Positions 1-6,959 of a DNA stretch of 12,673 bases are shown here, piece by piece. The position numbers and the translations under genes are program-made. The stretch lies in contig CALZJV010000118.1 of assembly GCA_945787595.1 (NCBI GenBank), positions 1-12,673 on the forward strand, read 5' to 3'. The notes below the pieces were generated by a model. That model was not told the DNA's origin, ran no database searches, and saw only the letters and a program-made list of their open reading frames with translations. Source of the DNA: an uncultured Desulfobacterales bacterium. GTDB taxonomy: Bacteria; Desulfobacterota; Desulfobacteria; Desulfobacterales; JAFDCJ01. Numbering within the stretch: position 1 is the stretch's first letter; each line of letters starts with the position of its first letter.

Positions 1-40
1 CCAGGAAAAAACAAAAACCGTAGCACAATGTTCTCTTCAT
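1..40 (-). CDS. Possible start of an unidentified gene downstream of the thiolase (partial)
   Basis: Reading the minus strand, an AAGGAG ribosome-binding site (53-48) follows the thiolase stop directly. An ATG at 40-38 lies seven bases beyond it and opens a frame beginning MKRTLCYGFCFFL, which leaves the window. A second ATG at 47-45 in another frame (MDNEENIVLRF) abuts the AAGGAG with no spacer, so it is less likely. The arrangement suggests a gene co-transcribed with the thiolase. Only about 13 codons are visible, too few to name a product. The basic start followed by hydrophobic residues could be a signal peptide, but that is a guess. Confidence 0.3.
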   Translation of the reverse strand, partial: MKRTLCYGFCFFL

Positions 41-53
41 TATCCATCTCCTT

Positions 54-1304
54 TTAAATCATTTCAATGGCCGCTGCCATCGAAACGCCACCCCCGCCAC
101 AAAGCGTCGCCAGGCCAAGGGCTTTGCCTCTTTTTTGCATGGCATGCAGTAATGTGATCATAATGCGGGCACCGGTGGCTCCCACCGGATGACCCAGGCC
201 GATACCTGATCCATTGACATTGGTGATCTCCCGGTTCAAACCGAGTTCTTTTTCGCAGCCCAGGTATTGGCCTGCAAAAGCTTCATTGACTTCAATTAAT
301 TCAAAATCCTCTACTTTAAATCCGCTTTTGGCCAGCAATTGATGGACTGCCGGAACCGGAGATAGGCCCATGATGGACGGATGGCACGCGCCCCTGCCCA
401 CGGCCTTAAATTTTGCAATGGGTGCGATGCTCAATTCTTTTGCTTTGTCGGCCGACATAATCATCATGGCAGCAGACCCATCGTTAATACCGCTTGAGTT
501 TCCCGCCGTTACTTTACCGATCTTGGGTACGAAGGCAGGCGGCAGTTTGCTAAGCTTCTCAAAGGTCATACCCGGCCTGAAATGTTCGTCTTTATCGAAA
601 ATAATCGGATCGCCTTTTCGCTGGGGGAGTTGCATGGGAACGATTTCTTCTTCAAACGACCCGTCGCTGGTGGCTCTTTCGGCGTTGTTATGGCTTCTCA
701 GCGCAACACGGTCCATCTCTTCTCTGCTAATATCCATGTGCTGAGCGATGAACTCTGCGGTGTGACCCATGATATAAGGTTTCCCCTTGAAATAGCTCAA
801 GGGGGGCTTTTCGGCATCCACCGGCCCGTCTTCCGGGTGCGGTATAACGTGGGACCCGCAATGGAGTCCCCGAATGATGTTATCGACAAATTCATGGTCC
901 TGGAGTCGGCAACCCCATCTGGCGGCGGCCACGGAATAGGGTACCCCGGACATGTGTTCGACGCCGCCGGCTAGAACAACATCCGCCATGCCCGCCTGAA
1001 TCATGGCCATACCGGAGATGACCGCTTCCATGGCGGAAATACAAACGCGGTTGATAGTGACGGCCGTGACGGTATCCGGAATGCCGGCCAGCAGGGCCGC
1101 AATGCGGGCAACATTAAGGGTGTCAACCGGTTCCATGCAGCATCCGTAGCGGATATCATCGATAAACGATGGATCAATGCCGGCCCTTTCTACAGCTTCT
1201 TTCATGGTCACAGCGGCAATGGTGGCTGCGTGACTGTCGCGTAGGCTACCGCCAAAGCCTCCGATAGCTGTTCTGCATGCTGAAACAATGACTACATCTT
1301 TCAT
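54..1304 (-). CDS. Thiolase (acetyl-CoA acetyltransferase family)
   Basis: A 416-residue thiolase of normal length that catalyses cleavage of 3-ketoacyl-CoA with CoA, or the reverse condensation, in the cytoplasm. The nucleophilic cysteine is Cys88 in INRVCISAMEAV. The NEAFAGQ motif lies near residue 340, the catalytic histidine is His372 in GHPVGATGAR, and the second active-site cysteine is Cys402 in LCGGGG, so all expected catalytic residues are present. The ATG is preceded by AAGGAG seven bases upstream. The gene is transcribed away from the GntR regulator, and a further gene may follow on the same strand. Chain-length preference and direction (degradation versus acetoacetyl-CoA synthesis) cannot be told from sequence. 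The neighbouring CoA ligase and 2-oxoacid oxidoreductase favour a catabolic role. Confidence 0.93.
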   Translation of the reverse strand: MKDVVIVSACRTAIGGFGGSLRDSHAATIAAVTMKEAVERAGIDPSFIDDIRYGCCMEPVDTLNVARIAALLAGIPDTVTAVTINRVCISAMEAVISGMAMIQAGMADVVLAGGVEHMSGVPYSVAAARWGCRLQDHEFVDNIIRGLHCGSHVIPHPEDGPVDAEKPPLSYFKGKPYIMGHTAEFIAQHMDISREEMDRVALRSHNNAERATSDGSFEEEIVPMQLPQRKGDPIIFDKDEHFRPGMTFEKLSKLPPAFVPKIGKVTAGNSSGINDGSAAMMIMSADKAKELSIAPIAKFKAVGRGACHPSIMGLSPVPAVHQLLAKSGFKVEDFELIEVNEAFAGQYLGCEKELGLNREITNVNGSGIGLGHPVGATGARIMITLLHAMQKRGKALGLATLCGGGGVSMAAAIEMI

Positions 1305-1320
1305 TAGTCGCTCCTTGTTA

Positions 1321-1341
1321 CGGGTTACGGGTTACGGGTTG
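1321..1341. repeat. Heptanucleotide tandem repeat, unit CGGGTTA, 3 copies
   Basis: CGGGTTA occurs at 1321-1327 and 1328-1334, followed by CGGGTTG at 1335-1341; the TTGTTA just before looks like a decayed further copy. The array begins 17 bases upstream of the thiolase start codon, so it lies in the thiolase leader just ahead of its ribosome-binding site. No complementary array was seen in the same gap. Confidence 0.8.
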
Positions 1342-1462
1342 CGAGCAAAAAAAACATAAAGCAAAAGGCATAGAACAAGACATCGCTCAATTGAAGGTGC
1401 AGGCGGATCCAAGGGGTTGCAGGACAGAACTATCCATACAAACTGATCTCCGGCATCTACAA

Positions 1463-1504
1463 TCTGTCTTCTGCCTTCTGTCATCTAACCTCTGTTTTCT
1501 GTCC
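1463..1504. repeat. Heptanucleotide tandem repeat, unit TCTGNNN, 6 copies
   Basis: Six consecutive 7-base units begin at 1463, 1470, 1477, 1484, 1491 and 1498: TCTGTCT, TCTGCCT, TCTGTCA, TCTAACC, TCTGTTT and TCTGTCC. The register is kept without an indel although the second half of each unit varies. The strand is strongly pyrimidine-rich. Its unit is unrelated to the CGGGTTA array in the same gap. Confidence 0.8.
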
Positions 1505-1608
1505 TATGATATGTTGCCTTTAAAGCTGATGGGTTGCCGCTAGGGTGAATTTTTGGGACTGAATTGTCTAAAATTAGATTTTCATAACGGACCATTCGAG
1601 TTGGCGCT

Positions 1609-1638
1609 ATCCTATGAGAATTTGTTCTGTTTTGTCAA
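1609..1638 (-). promoter_or_regulatory. Possible sigma-70-type promoter for the thiolase
   Basis: On the minus strand a perfect TTGACA -35 box (1638-1633) is followed after 18 bases by TAGGAT (1614-1609), a four-of-six match to the -10 consensus. Transcription would run toward the thiolase and leave a leader of roughly 300 bases. The long leader and imperfect -10 keep confidence low. Confidence 0.25.
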
Positions 1639-1692
1639 GAAATTGCATCAAATCATACTGAATCATTTATTTTCATCTTACGGTTTTTTTTG

Positions 1693-1720
1693 TTGACATG
1701 GATCCATTCTATGGTATCTG
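1693..1720 (+). promoter_or_regulatory. Possible promoter of the GntR-family regulator
   Basis: A perfect TTGACA -35 box (1693-1698) is followed after 16 bases by TATCTG (1715-1720), a weak -10. The candidate -10 overlaps the left half of the 16-bp palindrome, which is how an autorepressed GntR promoter would look. The start codon lies about 46 bases downstream. Confidence 0.4.
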
Positions 1721-1731
1721 GTATACCAGAT
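1716..1731. promoter_or_regulatory. Perfect 16-bp palindrome, likely GntR-family operator
   Basis: ATCTGGTATACCAGAT is identical to its own reverse complement. The core TGGTATACCA has the TGGT/ACCA half-site style known for FadR/FCD-type GntR operators. It lies 35 bases before the start of the GntR/FCD gene and overlaps the candidate -10 region, so autoregulation is the natural reading. It could also serve the divergent thiolase. Assignment to this regulator is inferred from position and family. Confidence 0.7.
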
Positions 1732-1766
1732 TGTAAATACCACCACGCTTGCTTGAGGTAACATGG

Positions 1767-2447
1767 ATGTTGGGTGTCGGAAAAATAAAGGCTCCTGCCA
1801 GTCTAGCAGAAAAGGCCTATGAAGCGATCAAAGAAAGCCTGTTGCAGATGGATTTAACCGATCTGTCGGTGGAAGATCGGATCGACGAACGCGGGTTGGC
1901 GGAGCAGCTTGGCGTGAGCCGCACTCCCTTGCGCGAAGCCATCAACAGGTTAGTACTGGAGGGGTTCCTTACGGTTGCGCCACGCAAAGGTATTTTCGTG
2001 GTGAAAAAATCGAAAAAAGAGATCGTGGAGATTTTACTGGTGCGAGCAACTTTAGAAGGGTTGGCGGCCCGTCTGGCTGCCCAATACGTGACAGAGAAAG
2101 ACATCCGTCAATTGGAGAAAATTATTGCGCCTTTCGACTCAATTAACACTATCGGGAAGAAATCCCTGAAATTTTCAAATGCCAATGTCGAGTTCCACGA
2201 ACGTATTCTTAAACTGAGCCAATGTCAGGTGTTGATCGATCTGGCGAGCAATCTGTTCGCCCATATTCATTGGATCCGTACCAAGGCAGCCGGGTTTGCG
2301 GAGCGGTTTAAAGTGGCTCACCGCGGTCATCGGGCAATTATCGAAGCCTTGGCGAAAAGAGATCCGGAATTGGCAGAAAAAAGAATGCGCCAACATATCG
2401 AAATCCTGGCTCAGTATATTGACAAAAATGTGCAGTTTCTGGCTTAG
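1767..2447 (+). CDS. GntR-family transcriptional regulator, FCD (FadR-like) subfamily
   Basis: A 226-residue DNA-binding repressor or activator. An N-terminal winged helix (about residues 10-75) includes the recognition region LAEQLGVSRTPLREAINRL and the wing RKGIFVV. A C-terminal FCD domain (about 85-215) senses a small-molecule effector, typically a carboxylate or metabolic acid. Three histidines in the FCD positions (EFHERI, AHRGHRAI, MRQHIE) fit a metal-assisted ligand pocket. I chose the ATG at 1767 because GAGG (1755-1758) sits eight bases before it; an in-frame TTG at 1749 would add six residues but has no ribosome-binding site. It is divergent from the thiolase and just upstream of the oxidoreductase operon, so it is a plausible pathway-specific regulator. 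The effector is unknown. Confidence 0.92.
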   Translation: MLGVGKIKAPASLAEKAYEAIKESLLQMDLTDLSVEDRIDERGLAEQLGVSRTPLREAINRLVLEGFLTVAPRKGIFVVKKSKKEIVEILLVRATLEGLAARLAAQYVTEKDIRQLEKIIAPFDSINTIGKKSLKFSNANVEFHERILKLSQCQVLIDLASNLFAHIHWIRTKAAGFAERFKVAHRGHRAIIEALAKRDPELAEKRMRQHIEILAQYIDKNVQFLA

Positions 2448-2518
2448 TCCTAACCCGGTCGAGCCGGAACAAAAAAGAAAAAATCTTAAAATTAACATTT
2501 GTGCCGTAAGCGGGAAGA

Positions 2519-2600
2519 TACTGGATACTTGATGCTGGATAAAATAAGGATAGTTACCTTTAAAATCGAGTATCCAGAAACCAGTATCCAGCATCATTCC
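2519..2600. repeat. Inverted pair of heptanucleotide arrays (TACTGGA / TCCAGTA)
   Basis: The left arm has units TACTGGA (2519), TACTTGA (2526) and TGCTGGA (2533). The right arm has TCGAGTA (2566), TCCAGAA (2573), ACCAGTA (2580), TCCAGCA (2587) and the diverged TCATTCC (2594). Right-arm units are reverse complements of left-arm units; TGCTGGA and TCCAGCA match exactly. The arms face each other across about 26 AT-rich bases and could form an imperfect cruciform or RNA hairpin. The pair lies between the regulator and the oxidoreductase operon. No T-run follows, so it is not a standard Rho-independent terminator. Confidence 0.8.
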
Positions 2601-2630
2601 AATAAAGGGATCACAATGTATTATTAAAAT

Positions 2631-2658
2631 TTTTTACCACAAAATGCACAAATATAAT
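2631..2658 (+). promoter_or_regulatory. Possible promoter of the 2-oxoacid oxidoreductase operon
   Basis: A perfect TATAAT -10 box lies at 2653-2658, with a poor -35 candidate (TTTTTA, 2631-2636) 16 bases upstream. Transcription would start near 2665, leaving a short leader containing the GGAGG ribosome-binding site at 2678-2682. The AT-rich surroundings make chance TATAAT matches common, hence modest confidence. Confidence 0.4.
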
Positions 2659-2692
2659 TTCTAAGCGCCTATCCGATGGAGGTAAAATAAGA

Positions 2693-4342
2693 ATGGCAGA
2701 AAAACATGTTTCTATCGAAGATTTAGTGGTAGCTCCCTGTCAGGATGCCTGCCCGGCAGGGATTGACGTGCCGCGTTACATTCGTGCGGTGAAAGATGGC
2801 AACTATGATGAGGCGGTGGCGGTCATTCGGGAAAAAATACCGTTTCCGGTAGTTTGCGCGGATGCGTGTTTTGCACCGTGCGAAGACGTCTGCGCCTATC
2901 GCCAATTTGGTGATCCTATCGCCATTCGGGCCCTTAAAATGGCGGCGGTAGAAAGGGGCGGCGATGCCTGGAAGCAAAACAAGAAAGTCTCCGATACGAC
3001 CGGCAAGAAGGTCGCCATTGTGGGTGCGGGTCCGGCCGGTCTCACCACCGCTTATTATCTGGCCGGCAAAGGGCATGCGGTCAAGCTTTTCGATGCCTTT
3101 CCTGAACCCGGCGGCATGATGCGCTACGGAATACCCCGATACCGGGTACCCGAAGAAAGGCTCGCCAAGGATATCAACGAAATCCTTGCTTTGGGGGTCG
3201 AATTTGAAGGCAATACGACGATTGGCAAAGACCTTCAATTGGATCGGCTTAAAACCGATTTTGATGCGGTTTTTTTAGCCAGTGGTGCCAATGGGAGCGC
3301 CAGAATACCACTCCAGGGGGCTGAAAAGGAAGGCGTTCTCTGGGGCTGGGATTTTCTCAGGGATGTGCGTTTAGGTCAAAAGTTTGAATTCAAGGGCGAC
3401 GTCATTGTCATCGGCGGCGGGAATGTGGCCATCGATGTGGCCCTGACCGCCAAACGACTGGGCGCGTCCAACGTGCATCTCTTCTCGCTGGAGGACCGCG
3501 GTGAGATGCCGGCCCATCAATGGGAAATTGCCCGGGCCGAAGAGGAAGGTGTGTTCATCAACACCACCTGGGCGCCTAAAAAAGTGTTGGGTGACGACAA
3601 GGTCGAGGGCCTGGGCTTCATCCGTTGCACATCGGTTTTTGATGATGCCTGTAATTTCAATCCCATTTACGATGAGGACATCAGCCACAAATTTCTGGCC
3701 AATCATATTATCCTGGCTGTGGGCCAGTATGCGGATCTGGGATATTTAAGCTCCGAAAATAACGTTCTTGCCCATAATGGCCGTATCGAAGTCGATGCGA
3801 CCACATTCGGCACCGGTGAAGCCGGTGTCTTTGCCGGTGGAGATGTGGTCAGCGGTCCGCAATCCATCATCAGTGCCATTGCCCATGGCCGGGAAACGGC
3901 TATGGCTATTGATAAGTATTTAGGCGGCCAAGGGGACATCGATGAGGTCCTGGCTACACCTCAAAAAGAGATCCTGGTTCCCGAATTGGATGGACACGTC
4001 AGACCCCGCAATGAAATGCCCCTGCGCAAAGCCTGGCAGCGGACCGCTGGGTTTGACCAGGTGGAATTGGGCTTAACCGATGAGCAGATAGCGGCAGAAA
4101 CACAACGCTGCCTGCATTGCGATGCCCGGCAGTTCGAGGTCGTTCTCAATACGGAAAGCTGTAAAGAATGCGGTTATTGTGCTGAAGTCTGCGGGATGAA
4201 TGTTTTCGGACCGGCCGATTATTTTAATGCAAAAGGATACCGACCCGAAGAAGTTAAATTGTCGGAACGGTGTTGCGGATGCTTTAAGTGCTATTTTGCA
4301 TGTCCTGACTTTGCCATCGACATTAAAGAAGTGACCGGCTGA
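2693..4342 (+). CDS. FAD/NAD(P)-binding oxidoreductase fused to a 2[4Fe-4S] ferredoxin domain (GltD/PadH-like electron-transfer subunit)
   Basis: A 549-residue cytoplasmic subunit expected to move electrons between the 2-oxoacid oxidoreductase, FAD and a pyridine nucleotide. The N-terminal cysteine-rich domain of the glutamate synthase small subunit/dihydropyrimidine dehydrogenase type has C16, C20, C55, C59, C63 and C67. The FAD site is GAGPAG at 111-116, followed by the PGGMMRYGIP motif. The nucleotide site is GGGNVA at about 243-248, followed by VHLFSLEDRGEMPA in place of the double arginine usual in NADPH enzymes, which hints at NADH. A third motif, GVFAGGD, precedes CLHC (473-476). The C-terminus carries two ferredoxin motifs, C490-C493-C496-C500 and C527-C530-C533-C537 followed by Pro. 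It starts at ATG after GGAGG and is the first gene of the operon. In Pad-type phenylglyoxylate dehydrogenase the FAD and ferredoxin parts are separate subunits; here they are joined. The role is inferred from family and context. Confidence 0.88.
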   Translation: MAEKHVSIEDLVVAPCQDACPAGIDVPRYIRAVKDGNYDEAVAVIREKIPFPVVCADACFAPCEDVCAYRQFGDPIAIRALKMAAVERGGDAWKQNKKVSDTTGKKVAIVGAGPAGLTTAYYLAGKGHAVKLFDAFPEPGGMMRYGIPRYRVPEERLAKDINEILALGVEFEGNTTIGKDLQLDRLKTDFDAVFLASGANGSARIPLQGAEKEGVLWGWDFLRDVRLGQKFEFKGDVIVIGGGNVAIDVALTAKRLGASNVHLFSLEDRGEMPAHQWEIARAEEEGVFINTTWAPKKVLGDDKVEGLGFIRCTSVFDDACNFNPIYDEDISHKFLANHIILAVGQYADLGYLSSENNVLAHNGRIEVDATTFGTGEAGVFAGGDVVSGPQSIISAIAHGRETAMAIDKYLGGQGDIDEVLATPQKEILVPELDGHVRPRNEMPLRKAWQRTAGFDQVELGLTDEQIAAETQRCLHCDARQFEVVLNTESCKECGYCAEVCGMNVFGPADYFNAKGYRPEEVKLSERCCGCFKCYFACPDFAIDIKEVTG

Positions 4343-4362
4343 AACAGAGGAGGTTTTAAAAT

Positions 4363-5538
4363 ATGAAACGCTATTTGGAAACAGGAAATTTTGCAATCAC
4401 CGAGGGAGCCATTCTGGCGGGATGCACGTTTTTTGCCGGATATCCCATTACACCGGCCACCGAACTGGCCGAGGCCATGAGTCAGCGGCTTCCGCAAGTG
4501 GGCGGTGTTTATCTCCAAGCTGAAGATGAATGTGCGGCCATGCACATGTGTATTGGTGCTGCTCTTGGGGGTATGAAAGTCATGACAGCAACCTCGGGTC
4601 CGGGATTTATCCTATATGCCGATCCCTATGGATGGGCTTTGGGTTGTGAGACCCCGGCAGTGGTCCTCAACTCGGGTCGTGTCGGCCCGGTGAGCGGTAT
4701 TACCGGAGCCCCAGGCCAAGGGGAATTTTACCTGATGCGCTATCCGACCCAGGGCGGCAATTTCGAGACCATCTGCCTGGCGCCCAATTCAGCTCAGGAA
4801 TGCATGGCCATGACAGTTGAAGCATTTTACCTGTCGGAAAGGTTTCGGATGCCGGTATCCGTGCTTGCCGATCAGCTCATTACCGATGGGTTTGAAGATA
4901 TCAGTGTGCCTGAAAACGAGAATGAGATGCAGGAGATGGGTTTCCGGACCTGGCCGCGCAAGGTGTGTCAAGGACCGAATTTCTATCCGGCCACCGATGA
5001 ATTGGATATCCCGCCGGTGGTTCTGGGCCACAATACCGGTGCAATGTGCTCTGATTGGACACCCACGGAAGAAGGATATGATATCGAAGAAGTAGAAGCC
5101 CATCATAAGCATGCCTATCGTCTCATTTACAAGGTGCGTAATAACCGGGACCTTTTCAACCACCTTTATGAAAAAAAACATATGGACGATGATCCGGATT
5201 TGGTGGTGGTATCCTTTGGGACCCCTTCGCGGGTCGTCAATACAGCTGTCAACCGAGCACGGCAGCAGGGGCTGAAAGTGGGGGCCTTGCGGTTGATCAA
5301 CCTGTGGCCTTTCCCCGAGGAACATTTCGCCCGTAGCACCAAATATCTGGTCGTCGAGCTGAACTGGGACGGGCAGCTCGTTCGTGAAGTTCAGCGGGCA
5401 GTTCCCAAGGACTCGAAGGTTCATTTCTTGGGTTCCTGTGGAGATCTGCCGACCCTGCCTGATTTAATCGAAACATTTGAAAAAATCCTTAAAAATGAGC
5501 CCCTGACACGCAAGGGGTGGGAATTGGAGGAATGGTAG
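4363..5538 (+). CDS. 2-oxoacid:acceptor oxidoreductase, alpha subunit (KorA/PorA-like)
   Basis: A 391-residue subunit of a thiamine-diphosphate enzyme that oxidatively decarboxylates a 2-oxo acid to an acyl-CoA. The N-terminal pyrimidine-binding domain (about 1-190) has FFAGYPITPATELAE, the acidic EDECAAMH region and TATSGPGF, the family hallmarks. The C-terminal transketolase-like domain II (about 280-375) has VVVSFGTPSRVV, the LRLINLWPFP stretch and VVELNWDGQL. Length suits a separate alpha subunit rather than a fused pyruvate:ferredoxin oxidoreductase. The ATG follows GAGGAGG (4347-4353), 20 bases after the FAD subunit's stop. Annotation pipelines would probably call it 2-oxoglutarate:ferredoxin oxidoreductase alpha, but the substrate cannot be assigned; branched-chain, aromatic or phenylglyoxylate-type 2-oxo acids remain possible. 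Confidence 0.9.
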   Translation: MKRYLETGNFAITEGAILAGCTFFAGYPITPATELAEAMSQRLPQVGGVYLQAEDECAAMHMCIGAALGGMKVMTATSGPGFILYADPYGWALGCETPAVVLNSGRVGPVSGITGAPGQGEFYLMRYPTQGGNFETICLAPNSAQECMAMTVEAFYLSERFRMPVSVLADQLITDGFEDISVPENENEMQEMGFRTWPRKVCQGPNFYPATDELDIPPVVLGHNTGAMCSDWTPTEEGYDIEEVEAHHKHAYRLIYKVRNNRDLFNHLYEKKHMDDDPDLVVVSFGTPSRVVNTAVNRARQQGLKVGALRLINLWPFPEEHFARSTKYLVVELNWDGQLVREVQRAVPKDSKVHFLGSCGDLPTLPDLIETFEKILKNEPLTRKGWELEEW

Positions 5539-6387
5539 ATGGATTATCAGTCGAGCACACTCACATCGACCTATTTGCGTTCACGAAAAATCCCGAGCAC
5601 GGCCTGTTCGGGGTGTGGACTGGGAATGAATCATAAAATTGTGGTACAGGCCATTCAGGAGTTGGGGCTGGCGGTGGCCGATGTCGTCTGGGGCACTTCC
5701 ATCGGCTGTGCCGGCCGTCAAACCTTCGGTACATGGAAAGGCGATGGGTTTGCCGGAACCCACGGACGGGTCTATGCCATTGCCAGGGGTCTGCGCATTG
5801 CCATGCCACCGGAAAAGAAAATCATTTTAACCGTCGGAGACGGCGATGCCTTCGGCATCGGGATTGCTCACCTGATTCATGCCGCCCGTTCCAATGCCGA
5901 CATGACCGTCATTGTCAACGACAACCTGGGATATCAATCCACCGGGGGGCAGTATGGCTGGACGACGCCGCAGGGCAGCAAAACCGACAGCAGCCCTTAC
6001 GGCATGTTTGAGCACAACCTGATGAGTGAAGGCATGGATGTGCTGGAAATCTTGAAAGGTGCCGGTGCGACCTTCCTGGCCCGCCATGTGTCTATGGATG
6101 GGGTCCGCGCGGTGGAGACCGTAAAGAAGGCCATCCTGAACAAGGGCTTTTCGCTGGTGCATATGCCCTACCCCTGTCCCACCAATTTTGCATCGCGCGA
6201 ACTCGGATCACGCAATCAGGTCAATATGTTCCGGTGGATTAAAGACCGGGCGGCCCCGCTGGGCGAGGAAAACGAAGATACGGTTTGGGCCACGGGCATA
6301 TGGCATGATGCCAGCAATTCGAGACCTGAATTTAACGAATTTATATGGGAGACCGTCGAAAAAATCAGGAGGACCGGAGCGATATGA
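5539..6387 (+). CDS. 2-oxoacid:acceptor oxidoreductase, beta subunit (thiamine-diphosphate binding, KorB-like)
   Basis: A 282-residue catalytic subunit that binds thiamine diphosphate and a [4Fe-4S] cluster. The TPP/Mg signature is GDGDAFGIG at about 100-108, followed by the asparagine-containing VIVNDNLGYQSTGGQ. Four cysteines in positions typical of KorB/PorB cluster ligands are visible: C23 and C26 in ACSGCG, C57 in SIGCAGR, and about C213 in YPCPTN. The ATG immediately follows the alpha stop codon with GGAGG (5526-5530) eight bases before, so translation is probably coupled. The 3' end overlaps the gamma gene by four bases. The C-terminal 40 residues after the last cysteine, which can help set specificity in this family, give no substrate that I recognise. 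Confidence 0.9.
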   Translation: MDYQSSTLTSTYLRSRKIPSTACSGCGLGMNHKIVVQAIQELGLAVADVVWGTSIGCAGRQTFGTWKGDGFAGTHGRVYAIARGLRIAMPPEKKIILTVGDGDAFGIGIAHLIHAARSNADMTVIVNDNLGYQSTGGQYGWTTPQGSKTDSSPYGMFEHNLMSEGMDVLEILKGAGATFLARHVSMDGVRAVETVKKAILNKGFSLVHMPYPCPTNFASRELGSRNQVNMFRWIKDRAAPLGEENEDTVWATGIWHDASNSRPEFNEFIWETVEKIRRTGAI

Positions 6388-6917
6388 AAGAACGAATTGA
6401 AATCGTAGCCAGTGGATTCGGGGGCCAAGGGGTGGTGCGGTTGGGTCAGATTGTCGGTGAGACCGGCGTCAAGCAAGGCCTGCACGTCACCATGCTGAAA
6501 AGCCATGGGACGGAAATGCGTGGCGGGTATGTCCGTAGCCAGGTGGTTATATCACAAGAAATTATCGATAGTCCGATGTGCGAAAATCCGGATTGTTTTA
6601 TCGCGCTGTCAAGCGCCGCCTACAATCGATTCAAGGACACGGTGGCGGATACCGGCCTGATCATCTATGACCCGGCTTTTGTTGAGAAAATTGATGATAC
6701 CCTGAAATGCACCCAAAATGAATTCCCGGCCAAACAACTTTCTATGGACAATTTCAATAGCCCGCTATTTGCCAACACGCTAGTTTTGGGCGTGATTGCC
6801 AGGGCCGTGGAGATTCTTGACAAAGAAATCGTGTTGAAGAGTATCCTGGAGGTGATTCCGAAATTTCACGACCGTAACCGCCAGGCTTTTGAGATCGGGT
6901 TCGACTATGCGGCTTAG
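6384..6917 (+). CDS. 2-oxoacid:acceptor oxidoreductase, gamma subunit (KorC-like)
   Basis: A 177-residue gamma domain of the 2-oxoacid oxidoreductase. It starts with the glycine-rich VASGFGGQGVVRLGQI loop, followed by KSHGTEMRGGYVRSQVVIS, a near-canonical signature of the family. I chose the ATG at 6384 because it overlaps the beta stop in an ATGA junction, has AGGAGGA at 6367-6373, and begins MKERIEIVASGFGGQG as family members do. An upstream ATG at 6345 would add 13 atypical residues inside the beta gene. This completes the alpha-beta-gamma core; the delta ferredoxin function is supplied by the fused domain of the first gene. It is the last gene of the operon. Confidence 0.9.
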   Translation: MKERIEIVASGFGGQGVVRLGQIVGETGVKQGLHVTMLKSHGTEMRGGYVRSQVVISQEIIDSPMCENPDCFIALSSAAYNRFKDTVADTGLIIYDPAFVEKIDDTLKCTQNEFPAKQLSMDNFNSPLFANTLVLGVIARAVEILDKEIVLKSILEVIPKFHDRNRQAFEIGFDYAA

Positions 6918-6947
6918 ACCTGGGGTGGTGAAAAGTTACGCTCAAAT

Positions 6948-6959
6948 TCACTTATATGG
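6948..6959. repeat. Left copy of 12-bp target-site duplication
   Basis: TCACTTATATGG directly abuts the left end of the 267-bp element and is repeated without mismatch immediately after its right end at 7227-7238. Collapsing the two copies gives the presumed empty site. Confidence 0.8.

Larger units (their letters stand above)
1305..1766. other. Divergent intergenic region between thiolase and regulator
   Basis: This 462-base gap has no convincing gene. It holds a three-unit CGGGTTA tandem repeat beside the thiolase start, a six-unit TCTGNNN tandem repeat near 1463-1504, a possible minus-strand promoter for the thiolase, and the regulator's promoter with a perfect palindrome. The part from about 1540 to 1700 is AT-rich, as expected for a divergent control region. 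The thiolase transcript would have a long leader containing both repeats if it starts near 1600. Confidence 0.7.

Noticed and set aside
582..974. A 130-codon plus-strand open frame inside the thiolase
   Set aside because: Antisense shadow of a gene with complete catalytic motifs; no supporting ribosome-binding site.
1040..1043. Thiolase active-site context C-I-S-A instead of the commoner C-x-S-G as a sign of altered activity
   Set aside because: The thiolase family consensus tolerates these substitutions and the remaining catalytic residues are intact.
1749..1766. TTG start extending the GntR regulator by six residues
   Set aside because: No ribosome-binding sequence precedes it, while GAGG is well placed for the ATG at 1767.
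2175..2597. A 140-codon minus-strand open frame beginning MMLDTGFWILD
   Set aside because: Its start lies in the inverted heptamer repeat and the rest is antisense to the GntR gene; no ribosome-binding site or family resemblance.
6345..6383. Upstream ATG extending the gamma subunit by 13 residues
   Set aside because: The extension is unlike the family N-terminus and lies within the beta gene; the ATGA overlap at 6384 has a clear ribosome-binding site.
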